Source: Lachnospiraceae bacterium (GTDB taxonomy: Bacteria > Bacillota > Clostridia > Lachnospirales > Lachnospiraceae). From it: DNA of 64,000 bases. This document shows, one piece after another, positions 24,469 to 36,186 of this stretch (position 1 is the stretch's first letter; the number at the start of each line of letters is the position of its first letter). Made by a program: the position numbers and the translations under genes. The stretch is from NCBI GenBank assembly GCA_017622795.1, contig JAGAQI010000096.1, positions 1-64,000 of the forward strand, given 5' to 3'. The notes under the pieces are model-generated. The model was not told the origin of the DNA and searched no databases. It saw only the letters and a program-made list of their open reading frames with translations.

Positions 24469-25332
24469 TTATGCTTGAAATTTGTTAATACTTGAGAATA
24501 ATTCCATTTTAGCCATTGTTTCAAGTTTAACTGCTTCAACAGTTGCAGGGATCAAATCAGTTATTCCTTTATTTGCATCAGTAAAGTTACTTATCATTGC
24601 CTGTGCCGCAGCTACATTTATATCTGTGAAAATATTAACTTTACTAATACCATAATCAATTGCTTTTTTAAAATCATTATCGGTAAGTCCTGAACCACCG
24701 TGAAGGACAAGTGGAACATCCACTGTATTGGCAATTGTTTTTATTCTTTCAAAATCAAGTTTTGGCGGCAGTTTATATGCACCATGAGCATTCCCTACTG
24801 CAATGGCTAAAGCATCAACTTTTGTTTTTTCAACATAATCCTTCGCAACTTTAGGATCTGTAAAAAATTTTGATGGATCCTCTAATCTTGAATTTCCTTC
24901 TGCAGATCCTTCGTTATCACCAACATGACCAAGTTCGCCCTCTATTGTTGCACCATAAGAATGTGCAATTTCAGCCATTTCTTTTACTTTCTCAACATTC
25001 GTATCATAATCATCCGTTGAACAATCATACATAATTGATGTAAATCCTAACTCCAGGGCTTTTAAACAAGTTTCCTTTTTCAGGCCATGGTCAAGGTGTA
25101 TAACCACCGGTACATTTGCTTTTTTAGCCATAGGAAGTAAATAGTATGATACATCCTCTAACGGGCCATATGGGAAAAGAACTTCCGCGGTTCCCATAAT
25201 AACGGGAGATTTCGTTTTTTCTGCTGCAGCAATGATGCCTCTTGCAAGTTCAATATTTACTGCATTGAATAACCCTACAGCATATTTACCCTTTTTTGCC
25301 GGTTTTAGTACTTCATTTAATGTAACTAACAT
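24469..25332 (-). CDS. Class II (zinc) fructose/tagatose-bisphosphate-type aldolase
   Basis: A 287-residue TIM-barrel aldolase. The zinc-binding HLDHGLKKE, the GFTSIMYDCSTDDYDTNV block, EGELGHVG and the C-terminal VLHGGSGLTDNDFKKAIDYG with the phosphate-binding GGSG are all present. The family includes FbaA, GatY/KbaY and fructose-1-phosphate-like enzymes, and these cannot be separated by eye. It is placed between a cupin sugar isomerase and a HAD phosphatase and after a PfkB kinase, so it probably cleaves the phosphorylated ketose made by those neighbours to dihydroxyacetone phosphate and an aldehyde. Confidence 0.88.
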   Translation of the reverse strand: MLVTLNEVLKPAKKGKYAVGLFNAVNIELARGIIAAAEKTKSPVIMGTAEVLFPYGPLEDVSYYLLPMAKKANVPVVIHLDHGLKKETCLKALELGFTSIMYDCSTDDYDTNVEKVKEMAEIAHSYGATIEGELGHVGDNEGSAEGNSRLEDPSKFFTDPKVAKDYVEKTKVDALAIAVGNAHGAYKLPPKLDFERIKTIANTVDVPLVLHGGSGLTDNDFKKAIDYGISKVNIFTDINVAAAQAMISNFTDANKGITDLIPATVEAVKLETMAKMELFSSINKFQA

Positions 25333-25382
25333 TCTTTCTTTCCTTTCAAATACATCGTAAAATAATTTCGATTTATTCTAAA

Positions 25383-27100
<1,718 letters not shown>

Positions 27101-27111
27101 ATACACACTCC

Positions 27112-29796
27112 TTAGAAATTTAATCGATAAGTCGATATTTTCTTTGCAGTAACGGTAACTTCCGGCGCAGCTTCCGCCTTAAATTCTTCTGCCATACTGT
27201 TAATTTCAACAGACTTACATTTGTCACCAAAACTGAATTTTTGTTCTTTTTCTGTCGGGTTATACAATCTAACTATAACCCCATTGCCGTCATTAGCTTT
27301 CTTAATTGAGGTAACATGTACATTTTTGTTTTCAACACTTAATACACTGTTTTCCTTCGGCAATGTTCCCTTACCTCTTCCACATACTGCGCATTTAACC
27401 GGAACAAAATATTCAGCGGCTTTATTTGGAAGTTCATTATAATTATCCTTATAGAATGTAAGCGCATACTCAAATGTCTGCTTTCCTGGGCACTGAACAC
27501 CCTCGTCCGAAAGTTCTGTTATCTTTTCTTCTGATACAGCCAGCTTGATTCTGCACGCTCTGATAAGAGTTAATGCCATGACACTGTCATCAAATACTTC
27601 GTATTCAAAAAGACCTTTTGGCATAACCGCAAAACCATTCTCATTATCCGTTACAGACGCAAAAGTTCTTAAAGGCTGGGTTCCAAACGCCTGCTCTACC
27701 CAACCTGTAGAATCAGGAATTTCTACACTTCTCTTAACAATATCAAAGTGGCTGTCTGCTATAGATACTTCTGTTTTAATATCTGTCGGGAAATTTGCTC
27801 TGAACCAATGGTCTTTGATATTATTATCCACTTCAACTTTCACTTTCACGTAATCTGCGCCGGCATCAAGAGTATATGTAATCTTAACAGGCATTTTTTT
27901 GTAAATATCACTTGGATTAACTTCACAACTTTCAGGAAGTTCAAAATCATATTCACAAACGATTGAACCAGTAAGCGCTCCACTTTCTGTAACATAAATC
28001 TTTGCATTTGCCCCAAGGGTATTATATTTCCTGTCAAATTCAGGAGCTTTGTGGTTCCAAGCATTACCGATTTCACCCTGAGATGTCATGTAGTTCAGGT
28101 TCTTATATACCTTCCCTGTTTCTTTATAGATTACATCTATTGTTCCATTGCCGTTAACAGTAACCTTAAGCTTATCATTTTCCATTACATTACCAAGTGC
28201 AATTCCTGGAGTCTTTAAGAGCTTATTTGGATTTTTCTTAATCTCGAATGTCTTATAACCGAATGCAGGAATCTTTTCAAATTTCGCATAAACTCTGTGA
28301 TTGACACTTTCAAGGATTGTAGGTACATCCCAAATGTTATCAACAAAGATACTTGATTTTTGACTTGTAATTAACTGCAGTTTAACACCATCAATTTCGA
28401 TTCCGTTACCAAATTCCTTTGGAACTTCAAGATCAAGAGGAACAACAACATCTCTTTCGAAAGGAAGTGTGTTATAAACTATCAATTGAAGTACATCTTG
28501 TGCCTGTCCTTCAGGAGAAAGATTTTTTGCAATTTCAACCATTGCTTCATCTGCAACAATTTCACCAATATCACTTGCTTTTCTATATCTATATTCAATA
28601 TCCTTGCATACACAGTCAGGTGCGCAGCCCCCATTTGCATCGTGTGTATGATTGGAAATAAGATACTTCCAACCTCTCTTTAAATATTCGGTACTGTCAT
28701 TTCCAGCCATTGCATTAAGTGGTTCCGCATAATAAGCAAGATTGGTATACGCATTAAAATCTGCCTGTTTAAGGTAAGTTCTTGCACTGATTGTAGCCGG
28801 CATCAGGAACGTCCATCTGCCTTCTTTGAGATAGGCTCTTCTTTCACCTTTGAGAACAGTCATATTATCCTTGTCAAGATACTTTTCTGCATCCTGCCAA
28901 AACTTCTCAAGGTTTGTGTGTTCAAATTCAATTTCACCATTAAAAATTGCATTAGCATCTTTAATAACCTGACTTTCTTTCGGGAATCCAACAGAAATAT
29001 CATGTCCATTCATTCCTAAGAAGATCGGTGTTGTGAAATGTCCTTTTTCTTCTTCAAGCATATCAAGGATTGCTTTTTTTAAATTTTCTTTCTCGTAATT
29101 TGCAACCGGTGCTTTCAAGTCATAGTTAATAGCTGCACCAACAAAACCATCTGCACGTCTGAACGGAGCCTCATCGAATTCGCCCCATTTATAGTCCTTT
29201 GACCACACTCTGTTTCTTGAAACAGCGCGATGTACCTGATAATACCAGTTATAACGGCAGTAAAGTGCAAAACGACTTGCAAGCATTCTTGTGCCATCAA
29301 CACCCTGCCAGATATATTCAGCAGGCGCCTCGTGGTGAGAAAGGCCACGGTAAAACATCATCTTATCAAGACCAAAATCAACCAAAATCTGTGGATACTG
29401 ACCTGTCTGTCCCCATGATGCAGGTGTATATGCAACCGTTCCTGTTTTTCCACCATATTTTTCTACCGTTTCACGACCTAACATAAGGTTTCTTATAAGT
29501 GCTTCATGAGAAATTGTAAATTCTTCAGGAAGTGTGTAGTAAGGTCCAATAATCAATCTACCTTCCTTTACAAATTTCTCAACTTGTTCCCGTCTTTCAG
29601 GTCGCATCTCAAGATAATCCTCTATCATAATAGAATGACCGTCCATTGTGAAAGAATGATAATCCGGATCACTTTCCAAGATATCTAAGGTCGTATCAAG
29701 CATAACCAAAAGATTGTGCCGTGTTTTTTCAAAACTAAATCTGAATTCTCTGTCCCAGTGCGTATTAGACACTACGTCAATTTTATTTACTTTCAT
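27112..29796 (-). CDS. GH38 alpha-mannosidase
   Basis: The start at 29796, behind TTTAGGAGAATC, gives MKVNKIDVVSNTHWDREFRF. NTHWDREF contains the zinc ligands His and Asp typical of GH38 near the N-terminus. The region GTVAYTPASWGQTGQYPQIL resembles the second catalytic block, FLGMNGHDISVG carries a further His-Asp pair, and ISNHTHDANGGCAPD contains the late zinc-binding His. The C-terminal half is beta-rich, as in the family, and the total of 894 aa is normal. It has no signal peptide, so it hydrolyses imported alpha-mannosides in the cytoplasm. It heads a set with a kinase, isomerase, aldolase and phosphatase that could take mannose to central metabolism. Confidence 0.9.
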   Translation of the reverse strand: MKVNKIDVVSNTHWDREFRFSFEKTRHNLLVMLDTTLDILESDPDYHSFTMDGHSIMIEDYLEMRPERREQVEKFVKEGRLIIGPYYTLPEEFTISHEALIRNLMLGRETVEKYGGKTGTVAYTPASWGQTGQYPQILVDFGLDKMMFYRGLSHHEAPAEYIWQGVDGTRMLASRFALYCRYNWYYQVHRAVSRNRVWSKDYKWGEFDEAPFRRADGFVGAAINYDLKAPVANYEKENLKKAILDMLEEEKGHFTTPIFLGMNGHDISVGFPKESQVIKDANAIFNGEIEFEHTNLEKFWQDAEKYLDKDNMTVLKGERRAYLKEGRWTFLMPATISARTYLKQADFNAYTNLAYYAEPLNAMAGNDSTEYLKRGWKYLISNHTHDANGGCAPDCVCKDIEYRYRKASDIGEIVADEAMVEIAKNLSPEGQAQDVLQLIVYNTLPFERDVVVPLDLEVPKEFGNGIEIDGVKLQLITSQKSSIFVDNIWDVPTILESVNHRVYAKFEKIPAFGYKTFEIKKNPNKLLKTPGIALGNVMENDKLKVTVNGNGTIDVIYKETGKVYKNLNYMTSQGEIGNAWNHKAPEFDRKYNTLGANAKIYVTESGALTGSIVCEYDFELPESCEVNPSDIYKKMPVKITYTLDAGADYVKVKVEVDNNIKDHWFRANFPTDIKTEVSIADSHFDIVKRSVEIPDSTGWVEQAFGTQPLRTFASVTDNENGFAVMPKGLFEYEVFDDSVMALTLIRACRIKLAVSEEKITELSDEGVQCPGKQTFEYALTFYKDNYNELPNKAAEYFVPVKCAVCGRGKGTLPKENSVLSVENKNVHVTSIKKANDGNGVIVRLYNPTEKEQKFSFGDKCKSVEINSMAEEFKAEAAPEVTVTAKKISTYRLNF

Positions 29797-29888
29797 TTTG
29801 ATTCTCCTAAAATATATAGTTTTTATACAGTCTATCATTCTAACTCTGTTACATATCAGCTAATAAGCCATCCACCAATCTGTATGGA

Positions 29889-31061
29889 TTATTTCAGACA
29901 AGAATATATTACATTGCGAATTCGTGGTTGGTAGTAATTCTCTCGAGGATTTAAAGTATGCTGCGCATAGAAAACTCCCAACCCAATATCAGGATCAACA
30001 ATTGATAAAGCTCCTGCCGCACCATCCCATCCAAATTCACCTAAATTAGAAATCATTCCAGACTTTACTTGACTAATGTGAGTTCTTACTCCAAGTCCAT
30101 AACCATATCCTGCCAAATGCTTCCAATTAAAATCTTCTTTCTGTACATCACTTAAACGATTTGCCCGCATGAGATTTATAGAGCCAGGCGAAAGAATTCT
30201 TTCTCCGTTAACTCCTGTGCCATATCCTGCTAGTGCTGCCATTAATTTTGCATAATCAGATACAGTAGTAATGATTCCAGCCCCGCCACTATCATATTCT
30301 TCTCCTAAAATATGCTTGACTGCTTTTCCTACATTTTTGAAATAGCCATCCTTAAATCTCTCATCTCCTTGGACATTTCCGTTATTTTCATCATTAGATT
30401 GTATAAACAAATATTGCTGTGCCATTTTTTCCAACACCTCTGGCGTTTGATGATATACACTTTCTTTCATTTCTAATGGTTCAAATATATTTTCCTTCAC
30501 ATAATCCCTAAATTTATGTCCTGATACAACGCTGATTAGTGCAGCCAAAACGTCATGACAAATACTGTACTGCCAATGAGTTCCCGGCTCAAAGGAAAGC
30601 GGATCCCTAGCAATACACTGTATTGTTCTCACTGTATCCATTTTTCCTGCTGTTACCTCTCTAGCTTTTTGAAATCCAGGCGCTTCAAGGTTATATGTAA
30701 ATCCTGCTGTCATAGAGAACAAATCTCCAACAGTTATATAGTTATTCGCTCTGGTTAAGTTACCTTCTGCGCTCAATACGAACATATTGCGAAACTCTGG
30801 CATATATTCATACAATGGATCTGAAAGTAGTATTTTCCCCTGTTCTAATAATTGAACACCTGCAACTACCGTGGTTATTTTTGAACATGAATAAATATTG
30901 TACATTTCATCTCCAACCAAAGGAATTGCATTTTCAAGATCTGCATATCCAGCAAAATATTGAAAGACTCTCTTACCTTTCAGAAAAACCTCAATACTAT
31001 TTCCTGGTGTTCTTTCTTCAGCCATATGATTCATAAACATCTTTAAGTTCGTAAAATCCAT
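29889..31061 (-). CDS. Serine hydrolase of the beta-lactamase/class C-like family
   Basis: The S-x-x-K motif appears as YSCSKITTVVAGVQLLEQGK, the Tyr motif as HWQYSICHDVLAALI, and the third motif region as EFGWDGAAGALSIVDP. It also has GNSIEVFLKGKRVFQYFAGY at the start, a usual beginning for this esterase/peptidase family. There is no signal peptide. Members hydrolyse esters, small peptides or, in carbohydrate loci, acyl substituents. It is the gene between GH36 and GH38, so an accessory role on decorated oligosaccharides is possible. No antibiotic resistance role is implied by this family alone. Confidence 0.85.
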   Translation of the reverse strand: MDFTNLKMFMNHMAEERTPGNSIEVFLKGKRVFQYFAGYADLENAIPLVGDEMYNIYSCSKITTVVAGVQLLEQGKILLSDPLYEYMPEFRNMFVLSAEGNLTRANNYITVGDLFSMTAGFTYNLEAPGFQKAREVTAGKMDTVRTIQCIARDPLSFEPGTHWQYSICHDVLAALISVVSGHKFRDYVKENIFEPLEMKESVYHQTPEVLEKMAQQYLFIQSNDENNGNVQGDERFKDGYFKNVGKAVKHILGEEYDSGGAGIITTVSDYAKLMAALAGYGTGVNGERILSPGSINLMRANRLSDVQKEDFNWKHLAGYGYGLGVRTHISQVKSGMISNLGEFGWDGAAGALSIVDPDIGLGVFYAQHTLNPRENYYQPRIRNVIYSCLK

Positions 31062-31124
31062 TATTCTTGTACTCCTGTTACAAATTCAGAAAATGTAATT
31101 AATAGCACTTTTTCACTGTATACT

Positions 31125-33308
31125 TCATTGTTTTTTTTCAAAAACTAGTATTTCAGAGTTAAACTCCTTATTATTATCAAAATACAATCCAACATTCATA
31201 AGATAACTTCCGCTATACGTTCGACCACTCAAAGTTTCCACATATTGTACGCTATCTTCCAGTCCTTGTAACTTAACCTGTATTTTTCCTAGTTGGCTTC
31301 TGGTAAACATCGTAAAATACATTAGCACTACCTTATCTTTATAAATATATTCCCAAACAGTATTTCTTCCTTCAAATGGACTCTTTAAACGATACATATT
31401 GCCATGATGAATAACTTCTCTTATTTTCTTATAGTCTGTTATTTGTTGTTTTACCAATTCCAACTCATCATCATCTAAAGTATTTAAATCGAGTTCATAT
31501 CCAAATTGTCCAGACATAGCCACATTCCCACGCATTTTCAGTGGAGTACTTCTTCCAACCTGATGATTTGGTATCGCTGAAACATGAGCTCCCATAGTAG
31601 AAACCGGCATTACCATACTAGTTCCATGTTGTATGTAAAGACGTTCAATTGCATCTGAATTGTCACTGGTCCAATACTGCGGATAATAGTGAATCATTCC
31701 TGCATCAAATCTACCACCTCCTCCGGAACACCCTTCAAATAAAACGTCCGGAAATGCTGTGGTTATTCGTTCTAATATCTCATAAATTCCCAGTACATAT
31801 CGATGAGGTAATTCCTGTTGTCTTTCCACCGGTAATCCTTCTGAACCTATATCAGATATATTCCTATTATAATCCCATTTTACATATGAGATTGGCGCAG
31901 CTTTTAATATATTAGATACACTATCAACAATATAATCACGGACATCTTTTCTTGACAGATCCAATACAAGCTGATTTCTAGCTGGATTTCTTTTACGGCC
32001 TTCCACATGAATACACCAATCCGGATGAATTCTATATAGTTCACTATCTTCAGAAATCATTTCTGGTTCAAACCATAGCCCAAACTTCATTCCTAATTCT
32101 GTTATCTTAGTAGCTAAGCTTTCTATTCCATTTGGTAACTTATTTCTGTCTGCAACCCAATCTCCAAGAGAACAATTATCACTATTTCTCTTGCCAAACC
32201 ATCCATCGTCTAGAACCATCAGTTCAACGCCTACATCCTTAGCTTTCTTTGCAATATTTAGAATTTTTTCCTCGTTAAAATCAAAATAAGTTGCTTCCCA
32301 GTTATTAATCAGCACCGGTCTTTCAATATCTCTATATTTTCCTCTGCACAAGCGAGAACGATAAAGTTCATGATATGTTCTCGACATTTTACCAAATCCT
32401 TCATTTGAATATGTCAGAACAACTTCTGGTGCTTGAAATTCTTCTTTAGGTGCCAATATCCAGTTAAATCCAAACGGATTGATTCCCACATTTATTCTTG
32501 CCACGTCATATTCACTGACTTCAACTTGTTCAATATGATTACCACTGTAAACCAGACTAAACCCATAAACTTCACCTTGAATTTCTGTTGCCCAAGGTCT
32601 CGCAAGAGCCAAAAACGGGCTATGAGTGTGACTGCTTGATACTCTTTTGCTGTCAATTTGCATAATCCCATTCATTAGTGATTTTTTCTGAATATTTCTT
32701 TCTCTCGCCCAAGAGCCTTCCAGATGTACAAATTCAAACTCTTTATCAAACAGATATGTCGTGCTACTCAATACACTTTTAATACTAATATTTTGATTTC
32801 CGGCATTTTGAATTTTTACGCTTTTAGCTATTGCATCTATTTTGTTGTAGGCAGTATAAGACAATATTGCTTCTATCCCAGTTAATTCATCTCTCAATGT
32901 TATGTATAATGTATCCGCTTCGTTGTCTTCGTCTACATATGTAGCAGGCAAACCGTTAAGTTTCTTTTTTCCTTTTGCTATTTCATGCCCCACATATTCA
33001 AACCTTGTCAATGTACTCCCATTCTCATATTCAGCATGAAATGCAGGGGTTCTAAAATCTACATTTCCATAACAAGGATATTCCATAGGCAACAGATTCG
33101 AACTCGCATTTGTTTCTTCTATATCAATTGGAGAAAATGGTAAGTCGACTGCAACCGGAAGATAATCAATAAAATTAACAAATCTATCTATTTTCTTGCC
33201 ATAATACAAATGCAACAATAGTTTTCCACAATATATCCCCATCACATAACTTGTATTTGGCGTATTTAAATAAAATATTTTTTCATTTGGATCAAAACAT
33301 ATGCTCAT
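31125..33308 (-). CDS. GH36 alpha-galactosidase
   Basis: A 727-residue cytoplasmic enzyme. The catalytic nucleophile is the Asp in ISYVKWDYNRNISD, and the acid/base region is FEGCSGGGGRFDAGM followed by WTSDNSDA, all hallmarks of bacterial GH36. The VLDDGWFGKRNSDNCSLGDW block precedes them. An N-terminal beta-sandwich and the motif GLWFEPEMISEDSELY complete the fold. It removes terminal alpha-galactose from oligosaccharides such as raffinose-type sugars or galactosylated mannan and pectin side chains. The ribosome site is GGGAGG. Confidence 0.95.
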   Translation of the reverse strand: MSICFDPNEKIFYLNTPNTSYVMGIYCGKLLLHLYYGKKIDRFVNFIDYLPVAVDLPFSPIDIEETNASSNLLPMEYPCYGNVDFRTPAFHAEYENGSTLTRFEYVGHEIAKGKKKLNGLPATYVDEDNEADTLYITLRDELTGIEAILSYTAYNKIDAIAKSVKIQNAGNQNISIKSVLSSTTYLFDKEFEFVHLEGSWARERNIQKKSLMNGIMQIDSKRVSSSHTHSPFLALARPWATEIQGEVYGFSLVYSGNHIEQVEVSEYDVARINVGINPFGFNWILAPKEEFQAPEVVLTYSNEGFGKMSRTYHELYRSRLCRGKYRDIERPVLINNWEATYFDFNEEKILNIAKKAKDVGVELMVLDDGWFGKRNSDNCSLGDWVADRNKLPNGIESLATKITELGMKFGLWFEPEMISEDSELYRIHPDWCIHVEGRKRNPARNQLVLDLSRKDVRDYIVDSVSNILKAAPISYVKWDYNRNISDIGSEGLPVERQQELPHRYVLGIYEILERITTAFPDVLFEGCSGGGGRFDAGMIHYYPQYWTSDNSDAIERLYIQHGTSMVMPVSTMGAHVSAIPNHQVGRSTPLKMRGNVAMSGQFGYELDLNTLDDDELELVKQQITDYKKIREVIHHGNMYRLKSPFEGRNTVWEYIYKDKVVLMYFTMFTRSQLGKIQVKLQGLEDSVQYVETLSGRTYSGSYLMNVGLYFDNNKEFNSEILVFEKKQ

Positions 33309-33410
33309 TATTTTTCCTCCCAGAAATAATATTCAAAGCCAGTCAAATACTAAAATATGTATTTTACATTTAAACAAAATATATTAAATAATCTATTAGC
33401 ACAATATAAA

Positions 33411-34043
33411 CTAGAATCCGCTCGGCTTATCTGTATATAATTCCTCCATATATTCTACTTTTTCATCAATACCAAGTGCCGGAAGAATATAAGAAAGTAC
33501 TTGCTCTGTGAACACCCGTGTCCCCATTGGCGTATAGAAATGCACTTCATCTGAATGTGCATCTGCAGGCAAAGAAAGCGATGCAGCATATAAATCATTC
33601 ACTTCGAATCCATATGAAGTAACCACTTCTACCGCAGCAGCATTATATTCCTCTATCTCTTCGTTATATCGAATTTTATCAAAAGACATTCTTTCAGTCT
33701 GTACACTAGTAGAAGTAGCAAAAATCACTTTAGCTTCGGGAAATGTATTTTTAATTCTCTTACATATTCTATCAATATAATATGTGTAAATTTCTAATGG
33801 TGTATGCGGCTCTTCTCCGAACAAACGCAAACAATCCCACAGACCAGCATTCCAATGTAACACATCAACCGGTTTATCTCCCATTACATATTCCTTATAC
33901 TCATTTAGATAACGTAAAATATAAGATGCAAATCGACAATTATCATCTGGAAAGTATACATTTGCTTTTCCCTCTAACGTATTGCGAATCGCTTTATCGT
34001 ATCCTATACGAATAGAATCTCCTATTAATAGTACATTCTTCAT
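33411..34043 (-). CDS. SGNH/GDSL-type hydrolase
   Basis: The N-terminus VLLIGDSIRIGYDKAI holds the G-D-S block with the nucleophile Ser. The block around HWNAGLWDCLRLFGEE fits the Asn-containing third block, and the C-terminal SDEVHFYTPMGTRVF provides the Asp-x-x-His-like pair. There is no signal peptide. SGNH enzymes in such loci remove acetyl groups from pectin or other plant oligosaccharides. The gene lies between GH105 and GH36 and is translated from a strong GGAGGG site. Confidence 0.88.
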   Translation of the reverse strand: MKNVLLIGDSIRIGYDKAIRNTLEGKANVYFPDDNCRFASYILRYLNEYKEYVMGDKPVDVLHWNAGLWDCLRLFGEEPHTPLEIYTYYIDRICKRIKNTFPEAKVIFATSTSVQTERMSFDKIRYNEEIEEYNAAAVEVVTSYGFEVNDLYAASLSLPADAHSDEVHFYTPMGTRVFTEQVLSYILPALGIDEKVEYMEELYTDKPSGF

Positions 34044-34082
34044 ATCTTCCCTCCATCAGTAATAATTCACCATTCTTTTCTA

Positions 34083-36158
34083 TTATTTTGGTTCTTTATT
34101 CTTTTCCACTTCAACCATAGCAAGTAAAACAATGCCTGTACCGTGAGTATCATTCAGAACCCATGGTAATTCATTCTTATAATACTCTTCTCTATAAGAG
34201 TAGCCGGAGCCACAACAAACTCCATAAACATTACCTTGATTATCAACGCAATATCGTTTTAATGCTTCTACACATCTCTCACTCGCTAATTTATACGGTT
34301 CTTCAGGTAATATTCCCATACGTACTCCTCGTGCGAATGCAACGGCGCACATAGATGTACATGAAGCTTCTCCATAAGATTCATGATCCCAGAGAACTTG
34401 ATGTAGCATTCCATCATCATCAATCTGATTTAAAAATCCTTGTGAAATCTTTACAAAAAACTTCAGTATTTCATTGTAGTCTTTATGATCTGTTGGAAGT
34501 ACCATCAACAACTCTGACAAAGAGAACAGAACCCATCCATTCCCTCTTCCCCACGGAATACGTGTAGGCAAACCGTAGGTTAAATTATACACATGACTCA
34601 TCAACCCACTTTCTTCCATAAATAACTTTTCTTTAAAACATAAGAACTGATTGACAACATCATCTATCACATCTTTATCACCTTTAATTTTGGCAAACCT
34701 ATTCATAAATGGTGTACTCATATACAAATCATCTGCCCAAATAGAATTTTGATGTAAGTGTCCTGGCTGTTCTCGATAGAACATACCATTTTCGAGTCTT
34801 TCCTGTTTATTTAGAATATATTCTGCCACATATTCCGCAAATGACACCACCGCTTCATCTGCATTGTGATATAAATAATCTTCTAACACAGCGGACGCAA
34901 AAGAACCACAGTCGTCAAGCGAGGCAAGTCCTACCAACTGATGATTAATGCAAGGATAACCAAACATTTTTTCATCCCATAAAGAATATTCCATAGCGGC
35001 ATAACAACTTTTTAAATGCTCATGTGCATATGTTAATACCTCTTTATCATTTAAATATTCTCCTGCTTTTAACAATCCGTATAACACAACACCAACTGGG
35101 TAATTACTCTTACCAAACAAATCTTCTTCTAATACCGGCCTTAAATGTGTATTTTCATCACATAAAAAGAAGGTTTTCTGTTCTGGTTCATACGCATCAT
35201 ACAATGTATACATATCGAATCCTAATTTAGCTTTTTCGTCTTTACTATGCAGAAATAACCAATTTCCTCTGATGTCTTTAATACATTCTGGCAAACATAG
35301 TTTCCCTCCTTGCACAGTACAATCAAATTCTGTTCCACTCAAATTGCACATACGAAGCGATAATGAATGTTCACCCTTCAATAAATTCAAATTGATGTTT
35401 ATATTGTTATTTCCGCTAGCTACTAACGAACCATTCACATATAATTCCATATCTGCGGAGACATTACACGAAATAGCTACCTCAGCATCTTCTTTACACA
35501 AAATCATAGAGATTGCATATATTTCTTCATTGCTATGTACCTTCGGCAGCCTATTTTTGTATGGCTGCGGCAGCCAAAACTCCTGCATGGAATCATTTAA
35601 TTTAGGACTTTCCTTAATGATATCTTCTCCAAACGGACCACAGTAATTCCAACCAATTTCTCCATCGTTCTCGGCAAATGCCGTATAAAAATTCACAGGA
35701 TCCCATTTGTTTCTATGACTTCCTAACTTGCATTGGAATCCCAACGCAGTTTTTTTGCACTTTACAAATATCGTATTAGTACCTTCCTCAACTGGTATAT
35801 CAACAAATCGCTTATCGTAGACAACTTCATCCCAGATATTTGTCTGGGTTATCTTGATCCCATTAATGTACAATTCCATATAATTATGCGCTGTTACTGA
35901 TAGTGTCAGCGTTCTATTTTCACGACTATGAAATTTAGCAAATGCATAGGCGAAATCTCCATTTTTAGCATTTGGAAACTTCTGAGCAAAATCCAAAACA
36001 CATCTGCCATCTGCATCCCTATTAAACCCTTCTCTTGAAAACGCCCTGTAAGAAAATGGTCTGGCCGGATTAGCTTTCATGTATCGATTAACAATTGTTC
36101 TGATCACTTCACATGACTTTCCGGTAATACTACTTCCTTCTTCAAAATATGGCTTCAT
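34083..36158 (-). CDS. GH88/GH105 unsaturated glycuronyl hydrolase with N-terminal beta domains
   Basis: The C-terminal half (about residue 330 on) is an alpha6/alpha6 barrel of the YteR/YesR type: HQNSIWADDLYMSTPFMNR carries the catalytic Asp region, and PWGRGNGWVLFSLSEL is the GH105 signature. The first 320 residues form beta-rich domains (TLSVTAHNYMELYINGIKI and a second similar YINGSL-type unit) that resemble galactose-binding-like modules and are unusual in short GH105 enzymes of about 370 aa. The enzyme would release 4,5-unsaturated galacturonic acid from rhamnogalacturonan oligomers inside the cell. No lyase is in the window to make that end, so the lyase must be elsewhere. Confidence 0.88.
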   Translation of the reverse strand: MKPYFEEGSSITGKSCEVIRTIVNRYMKANPARPFSYRAFSREGFNRDADGRCVLDFAQKFPNAKNGDFAYAFAKFHSRENRTLTLSVTAHNYMELYINGIKITQTNIWDEVVYDKRFVDIPVEEGTNTIFVKCKKTALGFQCKLGSHRNKWDPVNFYTAFAENDGEIGWNYCGPFGEDIIKESPKLNDSMQEFWLPQPYKNRLPKVHSNEEIYAISMILCKEDAEVAISCNVSADMELYVNGSLVASGNNNININLNLLKGEHSLSLRMCNLSGTEFDCTVQGGKLCLPECIKDIRGNWLFLHSKDEKAKLGFDMYTLYDAYEPEQKTFFLCDENTHLRPVLEEDLFGKSNYPVGVVLYGLLKAGEYLNDKEVLTYAHEHLKSCYAAMEYSLWDEKMFGYPCINHQLVGLASLDDCGSFASAVLEDYLYHNADEAVVSFAEYVAEYILNKQERLENGMFYREQPGHLHQNSIWADDLYMSTPFMNRFAKIKGDKDVIDDVVNQFLCFKEKLFMEESGLMSHVYNLTYGLPTRIPWGRGNGWVLFSLSELLMVLPTDHKDYNEILKFFVKISQGFLNQIDDDGMLHQVLWDHESYGEASCTSMCAVAFARGVRMGILPEEPYKLASERCVEALKRYCVDNQGNVYGVCCGSGYSYREEYYKNELPWVLNDTHGTGIVLLAMVEVEKNKEPK

Positions 36159-36186
36159 ACAATAATATCCTCCTTTTCGTTACAGT

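Noticed and set aside
24396-24539. Longer N-terminus of the HAD protein from a TTG start
   Set aside because: This stretch is the last part of the aldolase gene read in another frame, and a much better start with AAGGA lies at 24395.
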